This document shows positions 33,191-42,126 of a stretch of DNA of 52,446 bases, piece by piece (positions within the stretch are counted from its first letter, which is position 1; the number at the start of each line of letters is the position of its first letter). Both the position numbers and the translations under genes were made by a program. Below the pieces are notes generated by a model. The model ran no database searches. It had not been told where the DNA came from and was given only the letters and a program-made list of their open reading frames with translations. The stretch spans positions 1 to 52,446 of the forward strand of contig JALSLV010000064.1 in the NCBI GenBank assembly GCA_026988115.1. The letters run 5' to 3'. This DNA is from Lysobacterales bacterium. GTDB taxonomy: Bacteria > Pseudomonadota > Gammaproteobacteria > Xanthomonadales > Marinicellaceae.

Positions 33191-35500
33191 ATGACAAGAT
33201 TTATGAATAGTACACCATCACCAATGGCTAAGTTAATTAGTCAAACCAAACGACTACTGGTTATTGCAAGTTTATCACTAATGACATTAAATGCATCGGC
33301 TTATGATATTTCTATTAATGGTTCTGAATATTTAGGGCTTGCACCTGTTTTAGATGGTTTGGGAGCACCAACGACCAATTTGATGGAATACGATTATACT
33401 GGTACGCCTAGCACCCTAAGTTTTCATGTTGTTGATCCACTTGTTTGTGCCAGTAAAGCGAACTCTGCTTCTCCAAACATTATTACTCAGGTTCAAGATG
33501 GTAATGGTATTGAAGTGACCACCATGCAAAATAATATCATCACCACGGTATACGACTTGGACAATAATCAGTTTAATATCACAACGGATGATACCATTGC
33601 TTGTGCTACAGTTGCAGATGCCTTAAATAATATACCCCCTAACCCAGATGTGTTGTATGAAGATGGTTTTGAAAATAATGGTTTGTTAGCGAATAATGAT
33701 ATTAAATTAACTTTATTGAAAGTAGTAGACTCATCTCTTGACCCAATGGTTACTGAGCCATTTCCTTCGACTCCTATTTTTGTATCAAATAATCAAACGG
33801 TTGAATACCAATATATTATTAGCAATAATTCATTAAATGGCAACCCTGATTTAACCGTGGATTTTGTAGAATATTATAGCTTAATTGCAAATAATGGACC
33901 TGTTTTTGATGACGTACAAGATTGGACTTGTACCGTTCCTGTCGGTTCACAACCCACGACAAGCTGTGGAACATTTACTTTTGGGAGTGAAACAGTCAGA
34001 TTAGATAATGCGGTTGTTGCCTCTGGAGACAGTTTAATAGTGTATGCAAAAAGGTTGGCATTGGTTGATGCCAATGATATTGCTAATAATTTAAAGTTGG
34101 ATATGCTCGCATCGGCTTTTGTGGTTGATGCCGCTGTTACAGATAGTTATTTGGATAACAATACCACTTACCAACAATTTGGCAGCTCGTTGGTTACAGC
34201 CACGCAGTTGGTCATGACAGGACAACCAAGTGCCAGCGTGACATCAGGCAGTGCACTTGGCTCAATTATTGTCGAATTTCAAGACGCAGGTGGACTTATT
34301 GATGCCAATAATACCAGTGCAGTAACTATTACTATTCAAAATAATCCATCCTCTGGTAGTTTGTCTGGAACAATAACCAAGGCAGCGATTAATGGGATAG
34401 CAACTTTTTCTGATTTAAGCATTGATTTAGTCGGTACAGGTTATACTTTAGTCGCAACCGGTGGTGGTTTTACAACTCCCGACTCTAATGGCATTAATGT
34501 AACAGCTGCAGCTGCATCACAATTAGCAATAATTACGCAACCAGCAGATACAGTAGCAGGAGGCACGATAAATCCAGTTACGGTAGAATTACAAGATTTA
34601 AATGGCAACCTAGTCAACTCAAATACAGGAGGAGTGCATGTCAGTATTGTTCCTTTTTCTGGTGCATCGGGTGCAATATTGTCTGGTTCCAATGATATTG
34701 TAATGACTAATGGTCTGGTTACTTTTAATGATTTAAGTATTGACTTGGTTAATCAACTGAATGATAAATACCGGCTCCGATTCAATTACCAATTTTTTGC
34801 AGGAAATTTCGATTCAAATGAATTTGATATAACAGCCGTACCAGTAGCGGCTAATTCTACGTTTGGCGTCAGTGTTAGCTCTGAAACAGCTGGAACAGAT
34901 GTCACTTACAGCGCTGTGATTAACGATGCCACAGGTGCGCCTGTTGGTTCAGGAATATTGGTTTCTTTTGCCATGACGAACACAGGCAATGCCAATACCC
35001 CAGATGTTAATTGTATAACTGATAATACGGGTACTTGTAGTGTTGTTGCAACCAGTACGTTGGTAGGCACAACAAATGTAGCTGCCAGTATAAATGGAAA
35101 CAATATTCCTAGCGTAACAGTAGGATTAAATTCGTCAACGACTTGGAATCCAGGTATTGCCGATATTGCTAATTCAACATTTGGTGTCAACACAAATAGT
35201 GAAATGGTTGGAAACAATGTCACTTATAGTGCTGTTTTAAAAGATGCTAATGGTAATTTTGTTCAAGATGGTTCAGTGGTCTTTTTTGAATTAACAGATT
35301 CAAATGGAGCGGCAACAAATGCCGTTGGTTTTGTTTCTTGTGCCACCTCAGGAGGTATAGGTGCTTGTTCTGTCTCTGATACAAGTCTTACAACAGGGGA
35401 TACATCTGTTCGAGGAGCTACGGGTTTTCCTGTCAACTCATCAAATGAGATAACCACAATAACGGCTGGCTTGTTTAACACAACAAATTGGCACAATTAA
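33191..35500 (+). CDS. secreted protein with bacterial Ig-like (Big_1-type) repeats
   Basis: 769 residues. A signal sequence (LLVIASLSLMTLNASA) follows a slightly long N-terminus; the true start may be the ATG at 33224. After an N-terminal domain, the motif DVLYEDGFENNG near residue 155 is an internal copy of the GFE tail found at the C-terminus of other proteins here. Then come a DUF11-like segment, two repeats with SQL...ITQPADTVAGGTINPVTVELQD, and two Big_1-like repeats (NSTFGVSVSSETAGTDVTYSA and NSTFGVNTNSEMVGNNVTYSA). The protein is probably surface-exposed, an adhesin or structural protein. A terminator follows. Confidence 0.75.
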   Translation: MTRFMNSTPSPMAKLISQTKRLLVIASLSLMTLNASAYDISINGSEYLGLAPVLDGLGAPTTNLMEYDYTGTPSTLSFHVVDPLVCASKANSASPNIITQVQDGNGIEVTTMQNNIITTVYDLDNNQFNITTDDTIACATVADALNNIPPNPDVLYEDGFENNGLLANNDIKLTLLKVVDSSLDPMVTEPFPSTPIFVSNNQTVEYQYIISNNSLNGNPDLTVDFVEYYSLIANNGPVFDDVQDWTCTVPVGSQPTTSCGTFTFGSETVRLDNAVVASGDSLIVYAKRLALVDANDIANNLKLDMLASAFVVDAAVTDSYLDNNTTYQQFGSSLVTATQLVMTGQPSASVTSGSALGSIIVEFQDAGGLIDANNTSAVTITIQNNPSSGSLSGTITKAAINGIATFSDLSIDLVGTGYTLVATGGGFTTPDSNGINVTAAAASQLAIITQPADTVAGGTINPVTVELQDLNGNLVNSNTGGVHVSIVPFSGASGAILSGSNDIVMTNGLVTFNDLSIDLVNQLNDKYRLRFNYQFFAGNFDSNEFDITAVPVAANSTFGVSVSSETAGTDVTYSAVINDATGAPVGSGILVSFAMTNTGNANTPDVNCITDNTGTCSVVATSTLVGTTNVAASINGNNIPSVTVGLNSSTTWNPGIADIANSTFGVNTNSEMVGNNVTYSAVLKDANGNFVQDGSVVFFELTDSNGAATNAVGFVSCATSGGIGACSVSDTSLTTGDTSVRGATGFPVNSSNEITTITAGLFNTTNWHN

Positions 35501-35524
35501 GATTGTTTTGACAATTAAAGTCAT

Positions 35525-35559
35525 AAAAAAAGCCTTTGAAAGTTCAAAGGCTTTTTTTT
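35525..35559. terminator. bidirectional intrinsic terminator
   Basis: AAAAAAAGCCTTTGAA / TTCAAAGGCTTTTTTT stem with a short AG loop, between the Ig-like gene and the convergent YebC gene. Confidence 0.9.
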
Positions 35560-35583
35560 ATGACGTGCTTATTTGGGTAAAGT

Positions 35584-36309
35584 TTAAATTTCTGCATTGT
35601 GAAAAACATTTTGTACGTCTTCTAAATCTTCTAACATCTCGTTAAACTTTTCAAAGTTTGCCAAATCCTCCTCATCGGTAATTTTAACCGTACTTTGAGG
35701 GATAAACTGAATTTCATCGACTTCAAATTTAATCTCGCCTAAAGCTTCTGTTAAAGCATTTTTGGTTTTAAAGTACTCTGTATTGGGAGCAAATACTGAA
35801 ATCTTACCATCTTCGCATTCAACATCAGAAACATCGACATCGGCATCCATTAAAATTTCTAAGATATCTTCATCGTCTTTGCCATCGGCATCAAAGACAA
35901 AAATAGCATCGTGATCAAACATGTGAGAAACACAACCTTGTGTGCCAATTGTGCAATGAGTTTTAGTAAAAGCCAAACGCACATCGCCAAAAGTGCGATT
36001 TGGATTGTCGGTTAAGCAATCAACGATAACCATGCATTTTCCTGGACCATAGCCTTCATAACGCGCCACAGCAAAATCTTCTCCTGCTCCTCCTTTAGCT
36101 TTATCAATGGCTTTAGCAATAACATGAGCCGGGACTTGATCTCGTTTGGCACGCTCGATTAAGCTTCTTAGAGCCACATTTCCTTCAGGATCTGTACCGC
36201 CTGATTTAGCACACACATAAATTCCACGTGAATGTTTCGAATAAATTCGTGCATTCATGTCAGAGGTTTTTGCCATGGATTCTTTTCTGTTTTGGTAGGC
36301 TCTTCCCAT
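35584..36309 (-). CDS. YebC/PmpR-family protein (YeeN-type)
   Basis: 241 residues. It lacks the canonical MAGHSKWANI start and instead opens [25 protein letters not shown], as in E. coli YeeN. Conserved phrases are [37 protein letters not shown] and [13 protein letters not shown]. YebC proteins were long described as transcription regulators. More recent work on the family links them to translation, relieving ribosome stalling at proline-rich stretches; how far that applies to the YeeN branch is unknown. Monocistronic. Confidence 0.9.
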   Translation of the reverse strand: MGRAYQNRKESMAKTSDMNARIYSKHSRGIYVCAKSGGTDPEGNVALRSLIERAKRDQVPAHVIAKAIDKAKGGAGEDFAVARYEGYGPGKCMVIVDCLTDNPNRTFGDVRLAFTKTHCTIGTQGCVSHMFDHDAIFVFDADGKDDEDILEILMDADVDVSDVECEDGKISVFAPNTEYFKTKNALTEALGEIKFEVDEIQFIPQSTVKITDEEDLANFEKFNEMLEDLEDVQNVFHNAEI

Positions 36310-36419
36310 AATGGTATTCTCAAATCTGTAAAAACAGTAATTTTACTCATAACTTGTCATGCTGTGAACTAAAAGAAAGCCAAAATGACTTACAATAGTG
36401 TTTTTTTCTCAGTTTTGAT

Positions 36420-37376
36420 ATGAATCACACCTTAAGTGTCGCGCCAATGCTTGATTGGACTGATAAACATTGCCGCTATTTGCACCGTTTAATTTCGGAA
36501 GATGCGGTTTTGTATTCTGAAATGGTAACCACGCCAGCTATTTTACAAGGCGATACGCAAAAGTACATTGGATATAATCAACAAGAGCACCCTGTGGTTT
36601 TGCAACTGGGTGGATCTGATGCAACAGATTTGGCAAAAAGTTGTGTTATTGCGCAACAATACGGTTACGATGAGGTCAATCTTAATGTGGGTTGTCCCAG
36701 TGATCGGGTGCAAAAGGGGAGATTTGGCGCGTGTTTAATGAACGAGCCTAGCTTGGTTGTTGGATGCTTAAAGTCCATGCAACAAGCCGTTGATATTGCT
36801 ATTACAGTCAAATGCCGAATCGGTGTGGATAACAACGATAGCTTTGATAATTTACAAAACTTTGTTGGAAAAATTGCACACTCAGGGGTGAAAATAATCA
36901 TCATACATGCCCGCAAAGCATTATTAAAAGGTCTAAGCCCAAAACAAAACCGCAGCATTCCTCCGCTCAATTATGATTATGTTTATAAAATAAAAGCCTT
37001 ATTTCCAGAACTGACGATAGTCATTAATGGCGGAGTTAATACAATTACGGAAGCACAACAGCATTTACAACAAGTTGATGGAGTGATGTTGGGTCGAGCT
37101 ATTTGGAATAATCCGTGGTTATTGCATGATTTGCAAAGCACCTTAATTGCCGCTTCAAATCCTTCCCGTGATAAAGTTTTACAAGGTTACATGAAATATT
37201 GTCAAAATCAAATTCAAAAAGGTGTTAAACTGCATTGGTTATTGCCTCCAGTGTTGAATTTATACCATGGCATTGCAGGCAATAAAAAGTGGAAATCTTA
37301 TCTCGTTACCCAAGCCCCTAAACGAGTTGATGATATAAGTGTGTTTGAAGAAGCAAGAGAGTTTATAGAGTTATGA
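36420..37376 (+). CDS. dusA: tRNA-dihydrouridine(20/20a) synthase DusA
   Basis: FMN enzyme reducing uridine 20/20a in the D loop of tRNA. 318 residues. The DusA hallmarks are SVAPMLDWTDKHCRYLHRLIS at the N-terminus, NLNVGCPSDRVQKGRFGACLM with the catalytic Cys92, and IIIHARKALLKGLSPKQNR. Its stop overlaps the next start by 4 bases (ATGA), so it heads an operon with two zinc-ribbon proteins. Confidence 0.95.
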   Translation: MNHTLSVAPMLDWTDKHCRYLHRLISEDAVLYSEMVTTPAILQGDTQKYIGYNQQEHPVVLQLGGSDATDLAKSCVIAQQYGYDEVNLNVGCPSDRVQKGRFGACLMNEPSLVVGCLKSMQQAVDIAITVKCRIGVDNNDSFDNLQNFVGKIAHSGVKIIIIHARKALLKGLSPKQNRSIPPLNYDYVYKIKALFPELTIVINGGVNTITEAQQHLQQVDGVMLGRAIWNNPWLLHDLQSTLIAASNPSRDKVLQGYMKYCQNQIQKGVKLHWLLPPVLNLYHGIAGNKKWKSYLVTQAPKRVDDISVFEEAREFIEL

Positions 37377-37780
37377 GTGATTTTAAAATAATAAAATGCA
37401 AAAAGTGCGATGCAGCATTAGTTGAGATGTCTGGTCAAAAACTAACGCGTTGTGTTCAATGCGGTTATGAATTTTCCGAGAGCCGAGGGAAAACCTCAAA
37501 AAGAGCCAAGCAAAAATTGCAAAACATCCAACCACACATGAGTGCCCGACCTGCGGCGACACAAAAAACAATTAATATAACAAAAGGCACAGCAGATATT
37601 CGAGACATCATTGGAAAATTAAAGAATTTAAAAAACTCAGTTGCAACAACGCCAACAACGCCAAAATCAGAAACCAAAAAACCAAAAGTCTTACCCAAGA
37701 AAAAGAAAGGTTTTCCGATTGGAACGATAATCTTTTGGATTATACTGTTTAATGTATTACGAAATATTTTCAGGATGTAA
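37373..37780 (+). CDS. zinc-ribbon protein with C-terminal membrane helix
   Basis: 135 residues. An N-terminal zinc ribbon (CKKC at about 10-13, CVQC at about 27-30) is followed by a Lys/Thr-rich linker with KGTADIRDIIGKLKNL and a final hydrophobic helix (IGTIIFWIILFNVL). It is translationally coupled to dusA, with 2 bases before a second zinc-ribbon protein. Function is unknown. Confidence 0.75.
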   Translation: MSDFKIIKCKKCDAALVEMSGQKLTRCVQCGYEFSESRGKTSKRAKQKLQNIQPHMSARPAATQKTINITKGTADIRDIIGKLKNLKNSVATTPTTPKSETKKPKVLPKKKKGFPIGTIIFWIILFNVLRNIFRM

Positions 37781-37782
37781 CT

Positions 37783-38730
37783 ATGGCTGAAATTAATATA
37801 AGTAAATGCCCAAGCTGCGGTGCTGCCAATATGGAAGAATTTGGTGAAAATCGCATAAACTGCATTCAATGTGGTGCAAACCTGTCGTTAGTCGTCAACA
37901 AAGGCAGTAAGTTAAAAAAAACACTAATTTCAGCATTGTTTGTGGTTTTACTTGCAAGTGGAGCATTCTATTACGTATCTAATAAAACCCAGGAAGCGCT
38001 TCAAGAAATAACAAAACCGGCAGAAGCTCCTGTGGCGCCAAACATTGCCATTAAAAAATCACTCGATGCAGTGCCGAAACTTAAAAAAAATGCAATGACC
38101 ATTACCAGTGAACAGTTTAAACAGGCACAAGGCAGACAAACTATAGCAAGGCTTCAAGTCGTTAATTCCGTTAATAGAAAAAATAAAAACGGAGGTCAAT
38201 TTTGGATTGTATCCATAGAAAATCAAACCAATAAGAGTATAGCAAGACCGCGTGTGGTGTTGAAGCTTCTCAATAACAAAAATGAACAAATAGAAAGCTA
38301 TACGGCTTGGTCAAAACTCGAAACATTGCCCGCAGGAGAATCCACCTCAGTGCTAATTGACATACCCAAAGTTCCTAAAGAAGAATTTCACAGTGAAATG
38401 AGTGCACAATCAAGCCCAGCAAGTTTATACGACAAAGCTCAGCAGGCTTTAGTTGTTCAAGAATTTAATGTTTCTATTGTAGATGAAACCAAAATGCAAT
38501 TTGAATTAACAGGCATAGTTTATAACCCCTTTGACTATCAAGTGGATTTTGTCGAAATAATCGCCTTAGCAAAAGATAAACAAGGAAAAACGGTAGGTTA
38601 TGCAAAAGCCTATGCATCAACAACCAATATAAAGCCAAAACAAACTTCGCCATTTACCGTAAAAGCGGAGAAATACGTAACACAAACCCCATACTCATGG
38701 ACATTAAGTGCGATGGCGAGGAAGCATTAG
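37783..38730 (+). CDS. zinc-ribbon membrane protein with FxLYD-like extracytoplasmic domain
   Basis: 315 residues. A zinc ribbon at the N-terminus (CPSCGAAN ... CIQCGANL) precedes one membrane helix near 45-65 (LISALFVVLLASGAFYYV). The outer part contains two possible beta-sandwich modules (RPRVVLKLLNNKNEQIESY and VYNPFDYQVDFVEIIALAKDKQGKTVG) resembling FxLYD/DUF3426-type domains. It is the third gene of the dusA unit. Both zinc-ribbon proteins have the ribbon on the cytoplasmic side; they may work as a pair. Role is unknown. Confidence 0.75.
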   Translation: MAEINISKCPSCGAANMEEFGENRINCIQCGANLSLVVNKGSKLKKTLISALFVVLLASGAFYYVSNKTQEALQEITKPAEAPVAPNIAIKKSLDAVPKLKKNAMTITSEQFKQAQGRQTIARLQVVNSVNRKNKNGGQFWIVSIENQTNKSIARPRVVLKLLNNKNEQIESYTAWSKLETLPAGESTSVLIDIPKVPKEEFHSEMSAQSSPASLYDKAQQALVVQEFNVSIVDETKMQFELTGIVYNPFDYQVDFVEIIALAKDKQGKTVGYAKAYASTTNIKPKQTSPFTVKAEKYVTQTPYSWTLSAMARKH

Positions 38731-38754
38731 TTTAGATTAATATCTAAAATAAAG

Positions 38755-38788
38755 CTGACACAACGTTGTCAGTAAGTCTGTGTATAAT
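38755..38788 (+). promoter_or_regulatory. near-palindrome and -10 element before the MAPEG gene
   Basis: CTGACACAACGTTGTCAG at 38755-38772 is almost symmetric and lies directly upstream of TATAAT at 38783-38788. The start codon is at 38820 with AGGAGA before it. A repressor binding here would block the promoter; the regulator is unknown. Confidence 0.4.
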
Positions 38789-38819
38789 TCATCAATACAA
38801 TAAATTTTAGGAGATAGAA

Positions 38820-39203
38820 ATGCAATATGTTGAATTAATCGCGGTATTGGCAGTAGTTCAATTTTTCTTTTTCGGAGCTATGACAGGTCGTGAGCGTAGA
38901 AAATCAGGAATTAAAGCTCCAGCAATTACGGGCAATGAAGCGTTTGAACGCATGTACAGAGTGCAAATGAATACGCTAGAAACACTTGTTGCCTTTCTTC
39001 CCGTTTTACTCATTGCAGGGAAATATTGGCAAGCTAATTTGGTAGCAAGTATTGGTTGTGTTTACTTGATTGGTCGATTTATCTATTGGAGAGCCTATGT
39101 ATCTAACCCTGAAAAAAGAGGCTTGGGTTTTATGTTGTCTATGCTATCAACATTGACACTTATTGTGTTTGCCCTTCTAGGAGTATTACAAGTAAACGCA
39201 TGA
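38820..39203 (+). CDS. MAPEG-family membrane protein
   Basis: 127 residues and four membrane helices. The MAPEG signature region FERMYRVQMNTLETLVAFLPVLLIAG is present, as in microsomal glutathione S-transferase-like proteins. AGGAGATAG provides a good ribosome site. The bacterial members mostly lack a demonstrated activity. A short DUF6500 gene follows after 22 bases. Confidence 0.9.
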   Translation: MQYVELIAVLAVVQFFFFGAMTGRERRKSGIKAPAITGNEAFERMYRVQMNTLETLVAFLPVLLIAGKYWQANLVASIGCVYLIGRFIYWRAYVSNPEKRGLGFMLSMLSTLTLIVFALLGVLQVNA

Positions 39204-39225
39204 AAACAAGTAGAGCAGCTAAATA

Positions 39226-39444
39226 ATGAATCAAGAACTAAGAATGAAAATAATCAATGTTTGTACTAAAAAAATAGTGGACAAAGGTGATAATGTAGGT
39301 CTTTCATTTTATGCTTTTTTTGCTAATAAAAATGATGATCCAGAATCACTTATGCAAGTGGCAACGTGGTGGATACAAACGCACAAACTAGACCATTTTG
39401 TCAAAGCGAGTATAATTAAGTCGATAGTGGAAAAAAGTCTATAA
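39226..39444 (+). CDS. DUF6500-family small protein
   Basis: 72 residues, soluble. The sequence VGLSFYAFFANKNDDPESLM followed by QVATWWIQTHKLDHF matches my memory of DUF6500, a small conserved family of unknown function. It lies 22 bases after the MAPEG gene and is probably co-transcribed. Confidence 0.75.
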   Translation: MNQELRMKIINVCTKKIVDKGDNVGLSFYAFFANKNDDPESLMQVATWWIQTHKLDHFVKASIIKSIVEKSL

Positions 39445-39611
39445 TACCCGAATCCCGATATAGAAATGCGTTTTAGAGTGCAAGTAACTGATGTGCATAG
39501 GAAATCAAGAAAAACTAAAGTCACCTCATTGGTGATGAAGTTTTTTCTGGATTTTCTAGGTGCATCAAGGACTTGTGCTATCATCGTATTTTCACTATCG
39601 GGATTTGGGTA
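39445..39611. repeat. MITE-like element, copy B
   Basis: 167 bases. Left end TACCCGAATCCCGATATAGA and right end TCACTATCGGGATTTGGGTA form the terminal inverted repeat and have TA at both extremities. The interior has AGGTGCATCAAGGACTTGTG as in copies A and D. Confidence 0.8.
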
Positions 39612-39720
39612 ATAAAAGATCAAGCTCTTGATGTTTAAAATGTTTTAGATTTTTTTTGTTCTTCCAGTATGAATTACAAGATAATTGTTTGGTGGAAGTA
39701 AACCCATAGCAAAAAAAACT

Positions 39721-39810
39721 CGTCATTGCGAGGAGGAACGACGTGGCAATCTGCTGAATTTATCGTAATCTCAAAAAGATTGCCGCGTCGCGGAGCTCCT
39801 CGCAATGACT
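39721..39810. repeat. CGTCATTGCGAGGAG palindromic dispersed repeat
   Basis: An imperfect palindrome of about 90 bases: CGTCATTGCGAGGAGGAACG and TGGCAATCT at the left, AGATTGCCGCGTCGCGGAGC and TCCTCGCAATGAC at the right. It is a widespread type of repeat, distinct from the CATTCCTGC type, between the DUF6500 gene and the convergent ligase gene. Confidence 0.7.
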
Positions 39811-39831
39811 TACTTCTTTGTGTTGCCAAAA

Positions 39832-41868
39832 CTAAAAAGATAGCTCTTTTATGTTCTTATACTGTTCTAAGGCTTCAGGATTGGCTAAAGCATCTGTGTT
39901 GGTCACAGCTCGATCGTGAACGATATTTTTAACCGCTAGTTCGACAATTTTACCACTTAAAGTCTTAGGAATAGCGCTGACTTGAATGACTTTGGCAGGC
40001 ACATGCCGTGGTGTTGTGTTTGCACGAATAGTGGATTTTATTTTCTTGATTAAATCATCATCCAGTTTTAAACCATCTTGCAAAATAACAAATAAAACCA
40101 CGCGCACATCATTATCCCAATCTTGTCCGATGGCAATAGATTCAATCACTTCATCCATATTGTCGACTTGGCGGTAGATTTCAGCTGTTCCAATCCGAAC
40201 ACCACCTGGGTTTAAAGTGGCATCACTGCGTCCGTAAATGGTCAGTCCGCCATGTTTGGTTATCTTAGCTAAGTCGCCATGACACCAAATGTCGTTGAAT
40301 TTTTCAAAATAGGCTGCTTTGTATTTTTTATTGCCTTTATCATTCCAAAACTTAACAGGCATGGCAGGAAAGGCATTCATGCACGAAAGTTCTCCTGTTT
40401 CATCAAATAATCGCTTGCCGTCATCATCCAAAACTGCCACATCCAAACCCAAACCAAGGCATTGCAACTCGCCTGTATAAACGGGTAGGGCCAGATTGCC
40501 TAGGGCAAAACAGGAACAAATATCGGTTCCTCCTGATATTGAGGACAGACAGACATCATTTTTCCATTGCGAATAAACGTAATCGTAATTTTCAGGCATC
40601 AGTGGCGAACCTGTGGAGAAAATGGTGGTTAATTCAGTGAATTTTCGTTTATTATTTGGTATTACACCTGCCTTTTCTATCGCTGATATCCATTTTGCCG
40701 AAGTCCCGAAGTGGGTTATTTTATTATCATCAACAATATCAAGCAAACGATTGCCATCGGGGTAAAATGGCGAGCCGTCATATAAATACAGGCTCGCACC
40801 TGTGGTGAGGGTCGAGACCATCCAATTCCACATCATCCATCCACAAGTGGTAAAATAAAACAAAGTATCATCAGGATTAACGTTGCTGTGTAAAACCAAT
40901 TCTTTTTTGTGTTGCAGCAGAATTCCACCATGACCATGGACGATGCACTTAGGTTTGCCTGTAGTACCAGATGAATAAAGAATATAAAGTGGATGTTTGA
41001 AATCAACAGCTTCGATATGAACTTCTCTGTTGTTATTGTTGAGTGCATTATTCCAGCTGATGAATACACTTTCGTCATTCTCGCGGAGGCGGGAATCCAT
41101 TTGAGTTATATTGACTTCACTTGCTAGATTCCTGCCTTCGCAGGAATGACGGTTTTTTTCTTGTGAATGAGTAAAATCAATCACAATAACTTTTTCTATT
41201 GAATCGATTTTATCCTTAATGATTTTGGCTTTTTCCAAACAATCATGGGTTTTGCCGTTGTAATAATAACCATCGGTGACAAACATGAGTTTGGCTTGGA
41301 CTTGCCCAAAGCGATCAACCACGCCCTCAAAACCAAAATCAGGGGAAGTGGAGGTCCAAATTGCGCCAAGAGAGGTGGTGGCAAGCATGGCGATAATGGC
41401 TTCGATAATATTGGGCAAAAACCCAGCCACGACATCGTCTTTTTTTATGCCTTGGTTGCGTAAAAAATGCTGTAATTGTGCAACTTCTCGGTAAAGTTCA
41501 TTGTAACTGATTGATGATTTTCCGCCCTTTTCATTTTCAAAGGTAACTGCTTCTTTGTCACTTCGGTGTTTAAGAATATTGCCAGCGTAATTTAAACTTC
41601 CGCCAACAAACCATTGTGTGTCAATTTTGTGCTCACCGTATTTGACCACTTGTTTGGAAGGTTGGATAAAGTCAATTTCACAAAAATCACAAACAGATTG
41701 CCAAAATTGTGTTGTTTTGTTTACTGAAAATTGGTGCAATTGTGAATAGTTGCCAAGAGTTTTTTGGTGTGTTTTATTAATAAATTTTTCAAACAGTGTG
41801 ATATTAGTAAAAGGTATTTTTTCTTCCTTTGGTTGCCAAATTGCATCACTTGATATTTTTTGAATCAT
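39832..41868 (-). CDS. acetoacetyl-CoA synthetase (acetoacetate–CoA ligase) with repeat insertion
   Basis: ANL-superfamily ligase, 678 residues, longer than the usual ~650. It activates acetoacetate to its CoA ester through an AMP intermediate. Motifs: ILYSSGTTGKPKCIVHGHGG (P-loop-like), the HFGTSAKWISA and SGGTDICSCF regions, YGRSDATLNPGGVRIG (hinge), and a C-terminal TLSGKIVE carrying the catalytic lysine. The extra length comes from a palindromic repeat at 41073-41152 that is read in frame as RHSCEGRNL...MDSRLRENDES near residues 240-266. The frame stays open, so the enzyme may remain functional. Family assignment is firm. Confidence 0.9.
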   Translation of the reverse strand: MIQKISSDAIWQPKEEKIPFTNITLFEKFINKTHQKTLGNYSQLHQFSVNKTTQFWQSVCDFCEIDFIQPSKQVVKYGEHKIDTQWFVGGSLNYAGNILKHRSDKEAVTFENEKGGKSSISYNELYREVAQLQHFLRNQGIKKDDVVAGFLPNIIEAIIAMLATTSLGAIWTSTSPDFGFEGVVDRFGQVQAKLMFVTDGYYYNGKTHDCLEKAKIIKDKIDSIEKVIVIDFTHSQEKNRHSCEGRNLASEVNITQMDSRLRENDESVFISWNNALNNNNREVHIEAVDFKHPLYILYSSGTTGKPKCIVHGHGGILLQHKKELVLHSNVNPDDTLFYFTTCGWMMWNWMVSTLTTGASLYLYDGSPFYPDGNRLLDIVDDNKITHFGTSAKWISAIEKAGVIPNNKRKFTELTTIFSTGSPLMPENYDYVYSQWKNDVCLSSISGGTDICSCFALGNLALPVYTGELQCLGLGLDVAVLDDDGKRLFDETGELSCMNAFPAMPVKFWNDKGNKKYKAAYFEKFNDIWCHGDLAKITKHGGLTIYGRSDATLNPGGVRIGTAEIYRQVDNMDEVIESIAIGQDWDNDVRVVLFVILQDGLKLDDDLIKKIKSTIRANTTPRHVPAKVIQVSAIPKTLSGKIVELAVKNIVHDRAVTNTDALANPEALEQYKNIKELSF
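41073..41152. repeat. RHSCEGRNL-type palindromic repeat inside the ligase gene
   Basis: About 80 bases with inverted ends CGTCATTCTCGCGGAGGCGG and GCCTTCGCAGGAATGACG. It belongs to the same family as 15846-15913 and 17152-17178 but sits inside the coding region, where it is translated without a stop. Confidence 0.8.
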
Positions 41869-41901
41869 TATCTATCCACCAAAATAATAAAGTTTATATT
41901 C

Positions 41902-42053
41902 TACCCTAATCCTGATGTGGAAACACGAATTATAGTGCAATCAATTAGTACGTTTAGTCAATTTAAAACCAGTGGTGAGAAGCTATATTTGGAATTGCTA
42001 GACATAATAAGGAGTTGTACTATAATTGTGTTTTCACTATCGGGCTAAGGGTT
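41902..42053. repeat. MITE-like element, copy C
   Basis: 152 bases. Left end TACCCTAATCCTGATGTGGA and right end TTCACTATCGGGCTAAGGGT are an imperfect inverted pair about 33 bases long. The right arm contains TATAAT at 42021-42026, which could act as an outward -10 box. Confidence 0.75.
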
Positions 42054-42126
42054 CTAATAAAATCAATACAAAAGTGTGTTATTGTAAGATAGATTGAACC
42101 ATTACAAATCAACTATAGCAGAAATT

